A stretch of 64,000 nt of DNA from Ferrimonas gelatinilytica (GCF_039544205.1 NZ_BAABLF010000014.1:129964-193963), one strand, 5' to 3'; counted from the stretch's first letter, positions 16,460-25,339 are shown. Program-made: numbers and translations. The notes: generated by a model not told the origin, from the letters alone.

Positions 16460-17998
16460 GTGAAGTACAAGCTGTTGGCCTGGATGGCCCCATGGATGGC
16501 GACGCCCTTCATGGCCAAAGCCTCGCTTTGGAATATGACCCCGGGGGTCACCGAAATCAGTCAGCAGGTCTACAGCCTGCACATGACCATCTTTTATATC
16601 TGCTGTGCCATCGCCTTCGTGGTGTTTGGCGTGATGATTATCTCGCTGATCCGGCATCGCAAATCTAAAGGTGCGACTCCCGCCCACTTCCATGAAAGCA
16701 CCAAGGTGGAGATCGCCTGGACCGTGGTGCCCTTCCTTATCCTCATCGGTATGGCCGTGCCCGCGACCAGTACCTTGATCGCGATGGAAGATCCCAGCGA
16801 TGCGGATCTCACCATCCAGATCACTGGTTCCCAGTGGAAGTGGCACTACCAATACTTCGGTGAGGATGTGGGCTTCTACAGCCTGCTGTCGACGCCGAAA
16901 GCGCAGATAGAAAATCAAGCCGCTAAGGGCGAGAACTACCTGCTGGAAGTGGATAAGCCCCTGGTTCTGCCCACCAATCGAAAGGTGCGTTTCCTGTTGA
17001 CCTCCGATGATGTGATCCACTCCTGGTGGGTACCGGCTTTCGCGGTGAAAAAGGATGCTAACCCGGGATTTATCAATGAAGCCTGGACTCGGGTGACTGA
17101 GCCCGGGATCTACCGGGGTCAGTGTGCCGAGCTGTGCGGCAAAGACCACGGTTACATGCCGGTGGTGGTGGAGGTGTTGCCCGAAGCGGAGTTTGATCTC
17201 TGGCTGGAGCAGCAGAAGCGCCTGGCCGCCGATGCCGAGGCCGCCGAGCGTGACTCCCTGTCCGAGCAACTGGGGTTGTCCGAATCCATGACCCTGGGGG
17301 AGCAGGTCTACAACGGTCGTTGCGCCGCCTGTCATCAGCCCAACGGCATGGGACTGCCAGGGGTTTTCCCGGCGATCAAGGGCAGTCCCGTGGCGCTCGG
17401 GGACGTGGCGGCGCATATCGATATCGTTGCCCACGGCCAGACTGGCACGGCGATGCAGGCGTTTGCGGATCAGCTCAGTCTGAAGGAGTTGGCGGCGGTG
17501 GTGACCTATCAGCGCAACGCCTTCGGTAACGACACCGGCGACGTGATCCAGACCCGTGAAGTCAACGACCGTCTTAATGGCGGCGAGCCTGACGAGGCCG
17601 GAACCGGGGCAAAGCACACTGAGCCCAACGAGGTTGTCGAGCCCACCTCTGCCATTGAGGCCAGCACCGAAACGACGGCTGCCCTGACCCTGGAACAGGC
17701 GATGACGCTGGGGAGCGAAATCTACAACGGACGTTGTGCGGCCTGTCACCAGGTCAACGGCATGGGCGTACCCGGGGCCTTCCCCGCCATCAACGGCAGT
17801 GCGATCGCCCTCGGCGAGCCGGCAGAGCATATCTCAATCGTGGCCGAAGGCCGGGCCGGTACCGCCATGATGGGTTTTGCCGGCCAACTCAGCGCGAGAG
17901 AGCTGGCGGCGGTGGTGACCTACCAGCGCAATGCCTGGGACAACCAAACCGGTGACCTGATCCAGGCCACCGATGTCGACGCCGTGGCCGGCCAGTAG
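16460..17998 (+). CDS. coxB: cytochrome c oxidase subunit II with two cytochrome c domains
   Basis: Subunit II accepts electrons through CuA at the periplasmic face. I place the start at GTG 16460 because AGAGGAGAA lies nine bases upstream; an ATG at 16439 is in frame. A signal segment and two membrane helices (about residues 38-60 and 78-105) precede the cupredoxin domain with DVIHSWWVPAF and CAELCGKDHGYMPV, giving the CuA ligands. Two class I cytochrome c domains follow, with RCAACHQPNGMG (heme motif residues 288-292) and RCAACHQVNGMG (426-430), joined by a Thr/Glu/Ala linker. One such domain is the common caa3 form; two in tandem is less common. It is the first gene of the oxidase operon. 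Confidence 0.95.
   Translation: MKYKLLAWMAPWMATPFMAKASLWNMTPGVTEISQQVYSLHMTIFYICCAIAFVVFGVMIISLIRHRKSKGATPAHFHESTKVEIAWTVVPFLILIGMAVPATSTLIAMEDPSDADLTIQITGSQWKWHYQYFGEDVGFYSLLSTPKAQIENQAAKGENYLLEVDKPLVLPTNRKVRFLLTSDDVIHSWWVPAFAVKKDANPGFINEAWTRVTEPGIYRGQCAELCGKDHGYMPVVVEVLPEAEFDLWLEQQKRLAADAEAAERDSLSEQLGLSESMTLGEQVYNGRCAACHQPNGMGLPGVFPAIKGSPVALGDVAAHIDIVAHGQTGTAMQAFADQLSLKELAAVVTYQRNAFGNDTGDVIQTREVNDRLNGGEPDEAGTGAKHTEPNEVVEPTSAIEASTETTAALTLEQAMTLGSEIYNGRCAACHQVNGMGVPGAFPAINGSAIALGEPAEHISIVAEGRAGTAMMGFAGQLSARELAAVVTYQRNAWDNQTGDLIQATDVDAVAGQ
17281..17984 (+). repeat. intragenic duplication of the cytochrome c domain in coxB
   Basis: The segments about 17284-17570 and about 17698-17984 encode homologous cytochrome c domains 414 bp apart, sharing long identical stretches such as the ELAAVVTYQRNA codons and GGTGACCTA(T/C)CAGCGCAA. 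Identity is visible at the nucleotide level, so the duplication is either fairly recent or homogenised by gene conversion. Confidence 0.75.
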
Positions 17999-18011
17999 CA
18001 GGAGAGCAACA

Positions 18012-19631
18012 ATGACAACGGCTTTAAAGACCCCCCAGCAGGATCAGCTCGGGCACGTCGAGACACAGAGTGATACTCACCACCATGACCACCACCTTAC
18101 GGGGTGGCGACGCTGGCTGCTGACCACCAACCACAAAGAGATCGGCACCCTCTACCTCTGGTTCAGTTTCGCCATGTTCCTGATCGGTGGCGCGATGGCG
18201 ATGGTGATCCGCGCTGAGCTGTTCCAGCCGGGTCTTCAGTTGGTGGATCCCCACTTCTTCAACCAGATGACCACGGTCCATGGCTTGATCATGGTGTTTG
18301 GGGCGGTGATGCCCGCCTTCACTGGCCTCGCCAACTGGATGATCCCGATGATGATCGGGGCACCGGACATGGCACTGCCGCGGATGAATAACTGGAGCTT
18401 TTGGATCCTGCCTTTTGCCTTCGCCTTGCTGATCGGCAGTCTCTTTATGGAGGGGGGTGGCCCCGCCTTTGGTTGGACTTTCTACGCCCCGCTGTCGACC
18501 ACCTTTTCCGGTGACTCCACCGCCCTGTTCGTGTTCTCGGTACACATCATGGGGATCAGCTCCATCATGGGGGCGATCAACGTCATCGTGACCATCGTCA
18601 ACCTGCGGGCACCCGGGATGACCTGGATGAAGTTACCGCTGTTTGTCTGGACCTGGCTGATCACCGCCTTCCTGCTGATCGCGGTGATGCCGGTACTGGC
18701 CGGGGTGGTCACCATGGTGCTGACCGACAAGTACTTCGGCACCAGCTTCTTCGATGCCGCCGGTGGCGGTGATCCTGTGATGTTCCAGCATATCTTCTGG
18801 TTCTTCGGCCACCCAGAGGTCTACATCATGATCCTGCCGGCATTCGGCGTGATCTCCGCTATCGTGCCGGCATTCTCTCGCAAGAAGCTGTTTGGCTATG
18901 CCTCCATGGTGTATGCCACCGCTTCCATCGCCGGCCTCTCCTTCCTGGTGTGGGCGCACCACATGTTCACCACTGGCATGCCGGTGGCGGCAGAGCTGTT
19001 CTTCATGTACTGCACCATGCTGATCTCGGTCCCCACCGGGGTGAAGGTGTTCAACTGGGTCGCCACCATGTGGCGGGGGGCGATTAGCTTCGAGGCGCCG
19101 ATGCTGTTTGCCCTGGCGTTTATCGTACTGTTCACCATCGGCGGCCTGTCCGGCCTGATGCTGTCGCTTACCCCGATCGACTTTCAGTACCACGATACCT
19201 ACTTTGTGGTTGCGCACTTCCACTATGTCCTGGTGACCGGGGCGGTGTTCTCCATCATGGCGGCGGCCTACTACTGGCTACCTAAGTGGACCGGTCACAT
19301 GTACTCGGAAACCCTGGCACGGTGGCACTTCTGGTGCTCCATTATCTCGGTCAATGTACTGTTTTTCCCCATGCACTTCCTGGGACTGGCGGGGATGCCG
19401 CGACGCATTCCGGATTACGCATTGCAGTTTGCCGACATCAACCAGGTGGTTTCCATCGGCGGGTTCGCCTTCGGCCTGTCCCAGCTGATCTTCCTGGCAC
19501 TGGTGATCAAGTGCATCCGCGGTGGCCAGAAAGCCCCCGCCAAGCCCTGGGACGGGGCGGAGGGGCTGGAGTGGACCGTGCCATCACCGGCACCACTGCA
19601 CACCTTCGATACCCCGCCGGTGGTGAAGTAG
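18012..19631 (+). CDS. coxA: cytochrome c oxidase subunit I
   Basis: Catalytic heme-copper subunit that reduces O2 to water and pumps protons. The start is ATG 18012, behind AGGAG; an upstream GTG extension in the same frame has no ribosome site. The product is 539 residues with twelve membrane helices. Ligands are visible: TTVHGLIMVF (heme a His), GHPEVYIMILPAFG (CuB His, cross-linked Tyr and the D-channel Glu of the A1 class), WAHHMFTTG (two CuB His) and VAHFHYVLVTG (heme a3 and heme a His). The N-terminus has a His-rich stretch (DTHHHDHHL). It follows coxB by 13 bp and abuts ctaG. Confidence 0.97.
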   Translation: MTTALKTPQQDQLGHVETQSDTHHHDHHLTGWRRWLLTTNHKEIGTLYLWFSFAMFLIGGAMAMVIRAELFQPGLQLVDPHFFNQMTTVHGLIMVFGAVMPAFTGLANWMIPMMIGAPDMALPRMNNWSFWILPFAFALLIGSLFMEGGGPAFGWTFYAPLSTTFSGDSTALFVFSVHIMGISSIMGAINVIVTIVNLRAPGMTWMKLPLFVWTWLITAFLLIAVMPVLAGVVTMVLTDKYFGTSFFDAAGGGDPVMFQHIFWFFGHPEVYIMILPAFGVISAIVPAFSRKKLFGYASMVYATASIAGLSFLVWAHHMFTTGMPVAAELFFMYCTMLISVPTGVKVFNWVATMWRGAISFEAPMLFALAFIVLFTIGGLSGLMLSLTPIDFQYHDTYFVVAHFHYVLVTGAVFSIMAAAYYWLPKWTGHMYSETLARWHFWCSIISVNVLFFPMHFLGLAGMPRRIPDYALQFADINQVVSIGGFAFGLSQLIFLALVIKCIRGGQKAPAKPWDGAEGLEWTVPSPAPLHTFDTPPVVK

Positions 19632-20183
19632 ATGAACGCACCGCAATCGCAACCGGCACAGCACGGGCGCCTCGCGGCCCGGCTGCTGCTGGTGGTAGTG
19701 GGAATGTTCGGGTTCGGCTTTGCCCTGGTGCCCCTGTATGACGTTTTCTGCGACATCACCGGGATCAATGGCAAAACCTCCCAGGAGGTGGCGGCATTGA
19801 GTACTGGGGTGGATGAAAGTCGCACCGTCACCGTGGAGTTCGTGACCTACGTCCGGGGAGACATGCCCTGGGAGTTCAAGCCAGTAACCGAGCGGATCCA
19901 GGTACATCCTGGGGAAACACATCAGGTGGCGTTCCTGGCCCGAAATCGCTCCGGCGAAAGCACCGTAGGGCAGGCGATCCCCTCAGTCAGCCCCGGCACC
20001 GGCGCGCTCTACTTCTCTAAGATCGAATGTTTCTGTTTCAATAACCAGCCTCTTGCCGCAGGCGAAGAGGCGGAAATGGGGTTGGTGTTCTACGTGGATC
20101 CGGAGTTGCCTGAGTCGATCCGAACCCTGACCTTGTCTTACACGCTCTACAACATCACCGAGCAGGCGATGGGGCGTGGCTAA
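19632..20183 (+). CDS. ctaG: cytochrome c oxidase assembly protein CtaG/Cox11
   Basis: Cox11 delivers Cu(I) to the CuB site of subunit I. The 183-residue protein has one N-terminal membrane helix (LAARLLLVVVGMFGFGFALVPLYDVFCDITGING) and a periplasmic beta-rich domain. The copper-binding CFCF motif lies in KIECFCFNNQ, and the C-terminal LSYTLYNITE block is typical. It starts on the base after the coxA stop codon and is followed by coxC, so it is translated as part of the oxidase operon. Its N-terminal Cys in VFC is the redox cysteine of the family. Confidence 0.94.
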   Translation: MNAPQSQPAQHGRLAARLLLVVVGMFGFGFALVPLYDVFCDITGINGKTSQEVAALSTGVDESRTVTVEFVTYVRGDMPWEFKPVTERIQVHPGETHQVAFLARNRSGESTVGQAIPSVSPGTGALYFSKIECFCFNNQPLAAGEEAEMGLVFYVDPELPESIRTLTLSYTLYNITEQAMGRG

Positions 20184-20196
20184 GGAGAGTCAAATC

Positions 20197-21069
20197 ATGC
20201 AGCAACACGAGAAATACTATGTTCCAGCCCAGAGTCCCTGGCCCATCATCGGTGCCGTGGGGCTGTTTTTAATCGCGTTGGGCGCCGGCACCTACGTTAG
20301 TAGCCTCGACAGCGGTGGCGGCCCCGGTGGCTATGTGCTGCTGACCGGGATCGCGGTGATCCTCTTTATGCTGGTGGGGTGGTTTCGCAATGTCATTCAG
20401 GAGTCGATGAGCGGACTCTACTCGGCCCAGATGGATCGCTCCTTCCGACAGGGGATGTCCTGGTTCATCTTCTCCGAAGTGATGTTCTTTGCCGCCTTCT
20501 TCGGGGCCCTCTTCTATGCCCGCATGGTCGCGGTGCCCTGGCTTGGCGGGGCAGGCAACAACGCCATGACCCACGAGGTGCTCTGGCCCGGCTTCGAAGC
20601 GGTCTGGCCGCTGCTGACGACGCCGGGAGGCAGTCAGACCGAGGCGATGCCCTGGACCGGCCTGCCGCTATACAACACCCTCATTCTGGTGGCTTCCTCC
20701 GTCACGCTCCATTTGGCCCACGTCGCACTGGAGCAGGGTAAACGCCGGGTGCTCACCACCTGGCTTGGGATCACCATCCTGCTGGGGGTTGCCTTCCTGT
20801 TTCTCCAGGTGGAGGAGTACCTGCATGCGTACCAGGAGATGGGACTGACCCTCAGCTCCGGGATCTACGGTAACACCTTCTTCCTGCTCACCGGCTTTCA
20901 CGGCATGCACGTGACCTTGGGTACCATCATGCTGATGGTGATGTTTGGCCGGGTGCTGAAAGGCCACTTCAGTGCCGAGAAGCAGTTTGGCTTCCAGGCC
21001 TCCAGCTGGTACTGGCACTTCGTGGACGTTGTCTGGCTTTGCCTGTTTGTCTTCGTATACGTGCTCTAA
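20197..21069 (+). CDS. coxC: cytochrome c oxidase subunit III
   Basis: Seven-helix subunit that stabilises subunit I and its proton uptake path. I choose ATG 20197, nine bases after AAGGAG; the in-frame GTG at 20176 lies inside ctaG without a ribosome site. The product is 290 residues. Landmarks are YYVPAQSPWPI, GMSWFIFSEVMFFAAFFGALFYAR, LVASSVTLHLAH, LQVEEY and GNTFFLLTGFHGMHVTLG with WYWHFVDVVWL at the end. It is the last gene of the structural block; the next gene (DUF2909) is convergent. Confidence 0.96.
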   Translation: MQQHEKYYVPAQSPWPIIGAVGLFLIALGAGTYVSSLDSGGGPGGYVLLTGIAVILFMLVGWFRNVIQESMSGLYSAQMDRSFRQGMSWFIFSEVMFFAAFFGALFYARMVAVPWLGGAGNNAMTHEVLWPGFEAVWPLLTTPGGSQTEAMPWTGLPLYNTLILVASSVTLHLAHVALEQGKRRVLTTWLGITILLGVAFLFLQVEEYLHAYQEMGLTLSSGIYGNTFFLLTGFHGMHVTLGTIMLMVMFGRVLKGHFSAEKQFGFQASSWYWHFVDVVWLCLFVFVYVL

Positions 21070-21099
21070 CCACGCTGGCCTGGGATGTTCGAGGCCCAG

Positions 21100-21324
21100 T
21101 TAGTAGGGGCGCGGGTTAACCGGCACCAGGCCGCTGGCGATAGCCAGGATAAGCAGTACCAACACCAGGGCCGACAGTCCCACACGGCGACCCAGATAGC
21201 GGGTCATCGGTGGTCTGTCGGCTTTTTGGTCGGCCCTGAGCATGGCCACGCCGGCCCGGCCCAGATTAAACAGGATGTAGAGCAGCAGTAGAACAATGGC
21301 AGATTTAAACAGGGTGATGATCAT
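21100..21324 (-). CDS. DUF2909 two-helix membrane protein, antisense within the cox cluster
   Basis: A 74-residue protein with two hydrophobic segments (residues 3-24 and 49-69) joined by a basic loop (MLRADQKADRPPMTRYLGRR). The sequence fits the DUF2909 family, which in many gammaproteobacteria sits reversed between coxC and the SURF1 gene. A GGAG site five bases before the ATG supports the start. Its function is unknown; the constant location suggests a role in oxidase assembly. It ends 30 bp from coxC and starts 45 bp from the SURF1 gene, so it splits the cluster into two transcription units. Confidence 0.75.
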   Translation of the reverse strand: MIITLFKSAIVLLLLYILFNLGRAGVAMLRADQKADRPPMTRYLGRRVGLSALVLVLLILAIASGLVPVNPRPY

Positions 21325-21369
21325 GGTGGCTCCTTGCCGTCATCGACCGCCTGCCCCACAGGAGCAGGC

Positions 21370-22098
21370 ATGACAAAAGTGGGGTTCCTGGGTGCACTGC
21401 TCACTGTGCTGGCTTGCATTGCGCTGGTCAAGCTCGGACTCTGGCAGCTGGACAGAGCGGAGGAAAAGCGCCACTGGATGGCACAGCTGGAGCAGCGCGG
21501 TACGCAAACCCTGGATTGGCCGCTCAGTGGTGAGGAGCTGACCGGGTACCGCCTCTCGGTAGAGGGATATTGGCTGCCACAGCATGCGCTCTTACTGGAT
21601 AATCAGGTGTGGGAGGGGAGGGTCGGTTACCGTTGGCTGGTGCCGGTTCAAATCCACGAAGCGTCCCCCTGGCTGCTGGTGGACCTTGGTTTTGTTACCG
21701 CCCCCCGCCACCGCCAGGCACTGCCGGAACTCCCGACGCTGCCCACTCAGTCCGCTCTGGTCGGCCGGTTGCGACAGCCGGGGGCCAACCGGCTCTCAAG
21801 CAGACTCAGTCCAGAGCGGGTCGAACCTTCGGCACCACTGCGGGTACAGGCCTTGAACTGGACGGAGCTGTCGGCGCTGTGGCAGCACCCTGTGGTTCCG
21901 GCACTGCTGTGGTTGCAGCAGCCGGCCGAACTGGGTTTTGAGCGTCCGTGGCAGCCGATCAACCTCGCTCCGGAGAAACATCAGGCGTATGCACTGCAGT
22001 GGTTCTCCCTGGCAGCAGCCTGTCTGGTGATTGCCCTGGTGGTAGCGCGACGGCGGGGGTTGCATGCGATTGGGGCTGCCGATAACTTAAACACTTAA
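21370..22098 (+). CDS. SURF1-family oxidase assembly protein
   Basis: SURF1 proteins help insert heme a into subunit I. The ATG at 21370 follows AGGAG by five bases; the frame extends upstream only to a TTG. The 242-residue product has an N-terminal helix (VGFLGALLTVLACIALVKLGLWQLDRAEEK, with the typical LGxWQLxRAxEK), the motif LTGYRLSVEGYW, LLDNQVWEGRVGYRWLVPV and WLLVDLGFV. It ends with a C-terminal helix preceded by HQAYALQWFSLA, the family signature near the second membrane segment. It opens the second half of the oxidase cluster. Confidence 0.9.
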   Translation: MTKVGFLGALLTVLACIALVKLGLWQLDRAEEKRHWMAQLEQRGTQTLDWPLSGEELTGYRLSVEGYWLPQHALLLDNQVWEGRVGYRWLVPVQIHEASPWLLVDLGFVTAPRHRQALPELPTLPTQSALVGRLRQPGANRLSSRLSPERVEPSAPLRVQALNWTELSALWQHPVVPALLWLQQPAELGFERPWQPINLAPEKHQAYALQWFSLAAACLVIALVVARRRGLHAIGAADNLNT

Positions 22099-22168
22099 GC
22101 GATTTAAGTTTTTGTCTAGATGTCACCCGCGGTACCGGTGATCGTTTGCGTTGCATTGGGAGATCCGC

Positions 22169-22714
22169 ATGTCCTCCATCGGTACGCGTCAACGCACCCT
22201 GCTTGTGTTGTTGCTCGCTTTTGCTCTGCCCGTGATCTTTGCTTATACCGCCCTCAAGTTGGGCTGGTACCAAGGTGGTGCCACCAACCGTGGGGAGCTG
22301 CTCAGTGACCTCAGTTATCAGCAACTGGCCCTGACCAACCCGGAGCCCAGACGTTGGCAGATGGCGATGCTGTTACCCGCGCAATGCGCCGCGGACTGCG
22401 AGGCCCAGCTGACCCTTCTGCGCCAGGCGCACCTTGCCCTGGGCCGCGAGCAGGAGCGGGTGCAGCCGATTCTTTTTGTGATGCCGGAGTCCGACCCCGG
22501 AATGCTGGCTCGTCTTGGCGAAGCGCCTTTCCTCCAGGCTGAGATCAACACCCAGGCGCGCCAGGCGATGGGCGCCTATGCCCTGGTGGTGATCGATCCT
22601 CTGGGCCAGTGGGTGATGGGGTATCGCAGCGGCGAGGTGGGGCCACCCCTGACCTTGGGACAGGACCTGCTGGCCGATCTTCGTAAACTCCTCAAGCTCT
22701 CCCGGATCGGTTAG
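22169..22714 (+). CDS. membrane-anchored Sco-like protein with a CxxxC motif
   Basis: A 181-residue protein with one N-terminal helix (LLVLLLAFALPVIFAYTAL) and a periplasmic domain that looks thioredoxin-like. MAMLLPAQCAADCEAQLTLLRQA places a CxxxC pair (Cys73, Cys77) where Sco proteins have theirs, and YALVVIDPLGQWVMGY resembles the ...ID.DG strand. The His that Sco proteins use as third copper ligand is not obvious. ATG 22169 is preferred (GGGAG seven bases upstream). It lies between the SURF1 and ctaA genes, as similar proteins do in related genomes. A role in copper or thiol handling during oxidase assembly is inference. Confidence 0.65.
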   Translation: MSSIGTRQRTLLVLLLAFALPVIFAYTALKLGWYQGGATNRGELLSDLSYQQLALTNPEPRRWQMAMLLPAQCAADCEAQLTLLRQAHLALGREQERVQPILFVMPESDPGMLARLGEAPFLQAEINTQARQAMGAYALVVIDPLGQWVMGYRSGEVGPPLTLGQDLLADLRKLLKLSRIG

Positions 22715-22722
22715 GAGGTCAG

Positions 22723-23691
22723 ATGCGCAATTTCACCCTGTTTACGCTAGCCCTCGCCCTGGTGGTGATCCTGCTGGGAGCTTTTACCCGGCTGACCGAC
22801 GCCGGACTCGGCTGTCCCGACTGGCCGGGCTGCTATGGCTACCTGGTGGTGCCCCAGGAACATCAACATGCCATTGCCGAAGCGCGCTTTCCTGAGCGCC
22901 CGGTAGAGATGGCCAAGGCCTGGGCGGAGATGGTTCATCGCTATGTCGCCGGCACTCTGGGCCTCTGTATCCTCGCCCTGGCTTTGATGGCCTGGCGTCG
23001 TCCCGCGGCGCCCAAGGGGTTGCCCTGGCTGCTGGTGGGGCTGGTGGTCTTCCAGGCAGCTCTGGGGATGTGGACGGTCACCCTGAACCTGCTGCCGCTG
23101 GTGGTGATGGGCCATCTCATTGGTGGTTTTAGTATCCTGGCCCTGCTGTTTCTGCTCTGGTTGCGCCAGTCACCACAGCGGGGCCCCTTGCCGAATGGTA
23201 CCAAGCCACTGGGCACCCTGGCTGTGGTGGCAACCGGTGTCCTGCTGGTGCAGATCATGCTCGGTGGCTGGACCTCGGCCAACTATGCCTCCCTCGCCTG
23301 TACCGAATTACCGGTATGCGAGGGCGACTGGGCATCCCGTCTGGATCCGGAGGCAGCGTTCCACCCCCTGCCACCGCCGGCCAAAAGCTACGAGTTCGGG
23401 GTACTGGATTACCCCGCCCGCATGACCATTCATGTCAGCCACAGGATCTGGGCCCTGATCACCGCCCTGGTGTTGCTACTCCTGGCGCTGCGCTTGTGGA
23501 CACAGGGGCTTCGTCGGGAAGCGTTGGCAGTGACGGGTGTGTTGATGCTGCAGCTGATGCTGGGGATCGCCAACGTGGTGGCCAGTCTGCCGCTGCCGGT
23601 GGCCGTGGCTCACAACGGGGTGGCAGCCCTGCTGCTGCTGTCACTGGTGGCCGTCAACTATCGCCTATGGCAAAGGAGTCGCTATGAGTAA
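22723..23691 (+). CDS. ctaA: heme A synthase CtaA/Cox15
   Basis: CtaA oxidises the C8 methyl of heme O to the formyl group of heme A in the inner membrane. The 322-residue, eight-helix protein has LLGAFTRLTDAGLGCPDWPGCYG near the N-terminus, EMVHRYVAGTLG (first His ligand), VVMGHLIGG, TSANYASLACTELPVC and MTIHVSHRIWAL with the second-half histidines, plus AVAHNGVAALLL. An AGGAGG site immediately precedes the ATG. The 3' end overlaps cyoE by 8 bp, so heme O and heme A synthesis are coupled. Confidence 0.95.
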   Translation: MRNFTLFTLALALVVILLGAFTRLTDAGLGCPDWPGCYGYLVVPQEHQHAIAEARFPERPVEMAKAWAEMVHRYVAGTLGLCILALALMAWRRPAAPKGLPWLLVGLVVFQAALGMWTVTLNLLPLVVMGHLIGGFSILALLFLLWLRQSPQRGPLPNGTKPLGTLAVVATGVLLVQIMLGGWTSANYASLACTELPVCEGDWASRLDPEAAFHPLPPPAKSYEFGVLDYPARMTIHVSHRIWALITALVLLLLALRLWTQGLRREALAVTGVLMLQLMLGIANVVASLPLPVAVAHNGVAALLLLSLVAVNYRLWQRSRYE

Positions 23692-24601
23692 AGCCGAGGT
23701 TGCAGCCCTGCCGATAGCCGGATGGGCGTGGAGAGATTATCTGGAGATGACCAAGCCCAAGGTGGTGGCATTGATGCTGCTGACGGCGCTGGTGGGGATG
23801 GCGCTGGCCAGTGATGGTTGGATCCCGCTGCCGGCGCTACTCTTCGGACTGTCAGGGATCGCTCTGATGGCTGGCTCCGCCGCCGCCATCAATCACCTTC
23901 TGGATCGTCGCATCGATACCTTGATGGCACGGACCTTAAACCGTCCCCTGCCCAAGGGACGTGTTGCCGCGCCCCAGGCACTGGGGTTTGCCATGATCCT
24001 CGGCATTGCTGGCTTTACCCTGCTTTACTTGTGGGTTAATCCGCTGACCGCCTGGTTGACCTTTGCCAGCCTGGTGGGTTACGCGGTGATCTACACCGGT
24101 TTCCTGAAACGGGCCACGCCACAGAACATCGTGATCGGCGGTTTGGCGGGGGCGATGCCGCCCCTGCTGGGCTGGACCGCGGTGACCGGGGACTTCCACG
24201 GTAACGGGATGCTGCTGGTGATCATCATCTTCGCCTGGACGCCCCCGCATTTCTGGGCCCTGGCAATCCACCGTCGGGATGATTACGCCAGGGCGGGCCT
24301 GCCGATGCTGCCGGTGACCCACGGGATCGAGTACACCAAGACCCATATCCTGCTCTACAGCTTCCTGCTGGCCCTGGCCTGTCTGCTGCCGGTATTGGTG
24401 GGGATGAGTGGCGCTCTATACCTGGCCGGTTCCACCCTCCTGAGTCTTGGCTTTATGTGGCGTGCTTGGCAGTTGAAGTTCCAGCCCGAGCGCTACTCAC
24501 CGATGAAGCTGTTTCTGTTTTCCATCTGGCACCTGATGGCGCTGTTCGTGCTGCTGCTGGCGGATTTCTACGGCGCCCCCTACCTGGAGTTCTGGCGATG
24601 A
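23684..24601 (+). CDS. cyoE: protoheme IX farnesyltransferase (heme O synthase)
   Basis: A UbiA-superfamily prenyltransferase that adds a farnesyl group to heme B. The 305-residue product has MTKPKVVALMLLTALVG near the start, the first Asp-rich motif NHLLDRRIDTLMARTLNRPLP, the YTGFLKR and GGLAGAMPPLLGWTAV blocks, and the second motif HFWALAIHRRDDYARAGLPMLP. Nine hydrophobic segments are expected. It overlaps ctaA upstream and the sco gene downstream (ATGA). In other species it is called ctaB. Confidence 0.96.
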   Translation: MSKAEVAALPIAGWAWRDYLEMTKPKVVALMLLTALVGMALASDGWIPLPALLFGLSGIALMAGSAAAINHLLDRRIDTLMARTLNRPLPKGRVAAPQALGFAMILGIAGFTLLYLWVNPLTAWLTFASLVGYAVIYTGFLKRATPQNIVIGGLAGAMPPLLGWTAVTGDFHGNGMLLVIIIFAWTPPHFWALAIHRRDDYARAGLPMLPVTHGIEYTKTHILLYSFLLALACLLPVLVGMSGALYLAGSTLLSLGFMWRAWQLKFQPERYSPMKLFLFSIWHLMALFVLLLADFYGAPYLEFWR

Positions 24602-25260
24602 CCCTGCGTTGGCAATGGCTTATCTTGGTGGGCCTGCTTGCCCTGGCGGCGGGTCTTGGAGTGGCGCTGCAGCGGGAGGCACCGGCGCGTCCCCTGGTGT
24701 CCGCCCTGTGGCTGGAAAATCCGCGCCCGTTGCCACCCTTCGAACTGGTGAGCCAGAGCAAGGGGCAGTTCACCAATGAACAGTTGGAAGGTCGCTGGAC
24801 CCTGTTGTTCATGGGCTTCACCGCCTGCCCGGATGTCTGTCCTACTACGCTGTCGGATCTTGCCCGGGTTTACGACACCCTGAGGGTGGAGTTGACCGAG
24901 GCCCCGCTTCAGGTGGTGTTGATGAGCGTGGATCCCGGTCGTGACTCACCGGATCGACTGGCCAGCTATATCCGTTTCTTCAATCCGGAGTTCAAGGCGA
25001 TCACCGGTGATCATGGCCAGCTCTACCAACTCAGTCAGGCACTGGGATTGGTGTACCAACTGGTGGATAACCCCAACGGTGATGGCAGCGGCGAGGATTA
25101 CCTGGTGGATCACAGTGCCGATATTGTCCTGATCAACCCCGACGGCGAGTTGGAGGCGATCTTCCGTCCCGAGGGAGGGGTCGGTGAGATCCGCCGGGTC
25201 TCCATGGCGAGACTGAAGGCAGATTATCCGGTGATCACCACCTACCGGGGCAACGAATGA
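24598..25260 (+). CDS. sco: Sco1/SenC copper chaperone
   Basis: Sco proteins load copper into the CuA site of subunit II. The start is ATG 24598, which overlaps the cyoE stop as ATGA; an open extension further upstream lies inside cyoE. The 220-residue product has an N-terminal membrane anchor (LRWQWLILVGLLALAAGLGVAL), a thioredoxin fold with FTACPDVCPTTLSDL (Cys77 and Cys81), VLMSVDPGRDSPDRL, and the third ligand His in VDHSADIVLINPDG. It is the last gene of the cox cluster. Confidence 0.94.
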   Translation: MTLRWQWLILVGLLALAAGLGVALQREAPARPLVSALWLENPRPLPPFELVSQSKGQFTNEQLEGRWTLLFMGFTACPDVCPTTLSDLARVYDTLRVELTEAPLQVVLMSVDPGRDSPDRLASYIRFFNPEFKAITGDHGQLYQLSQALGLVYQLVDNPNGDGSGEDYLVDHSADIVLINPDGELEAIFRPEGGVGEIRRVSMARLKADYPVITTYRGNE

Positions 25261-25339
25261 GCAACGGAGCAGCAGTCGCTTGGCTCTAGGCAGTCAAGCG
25301 GTCTTTACGCACCCCGTGGTCATCTTGTGCAGGAAAGAA

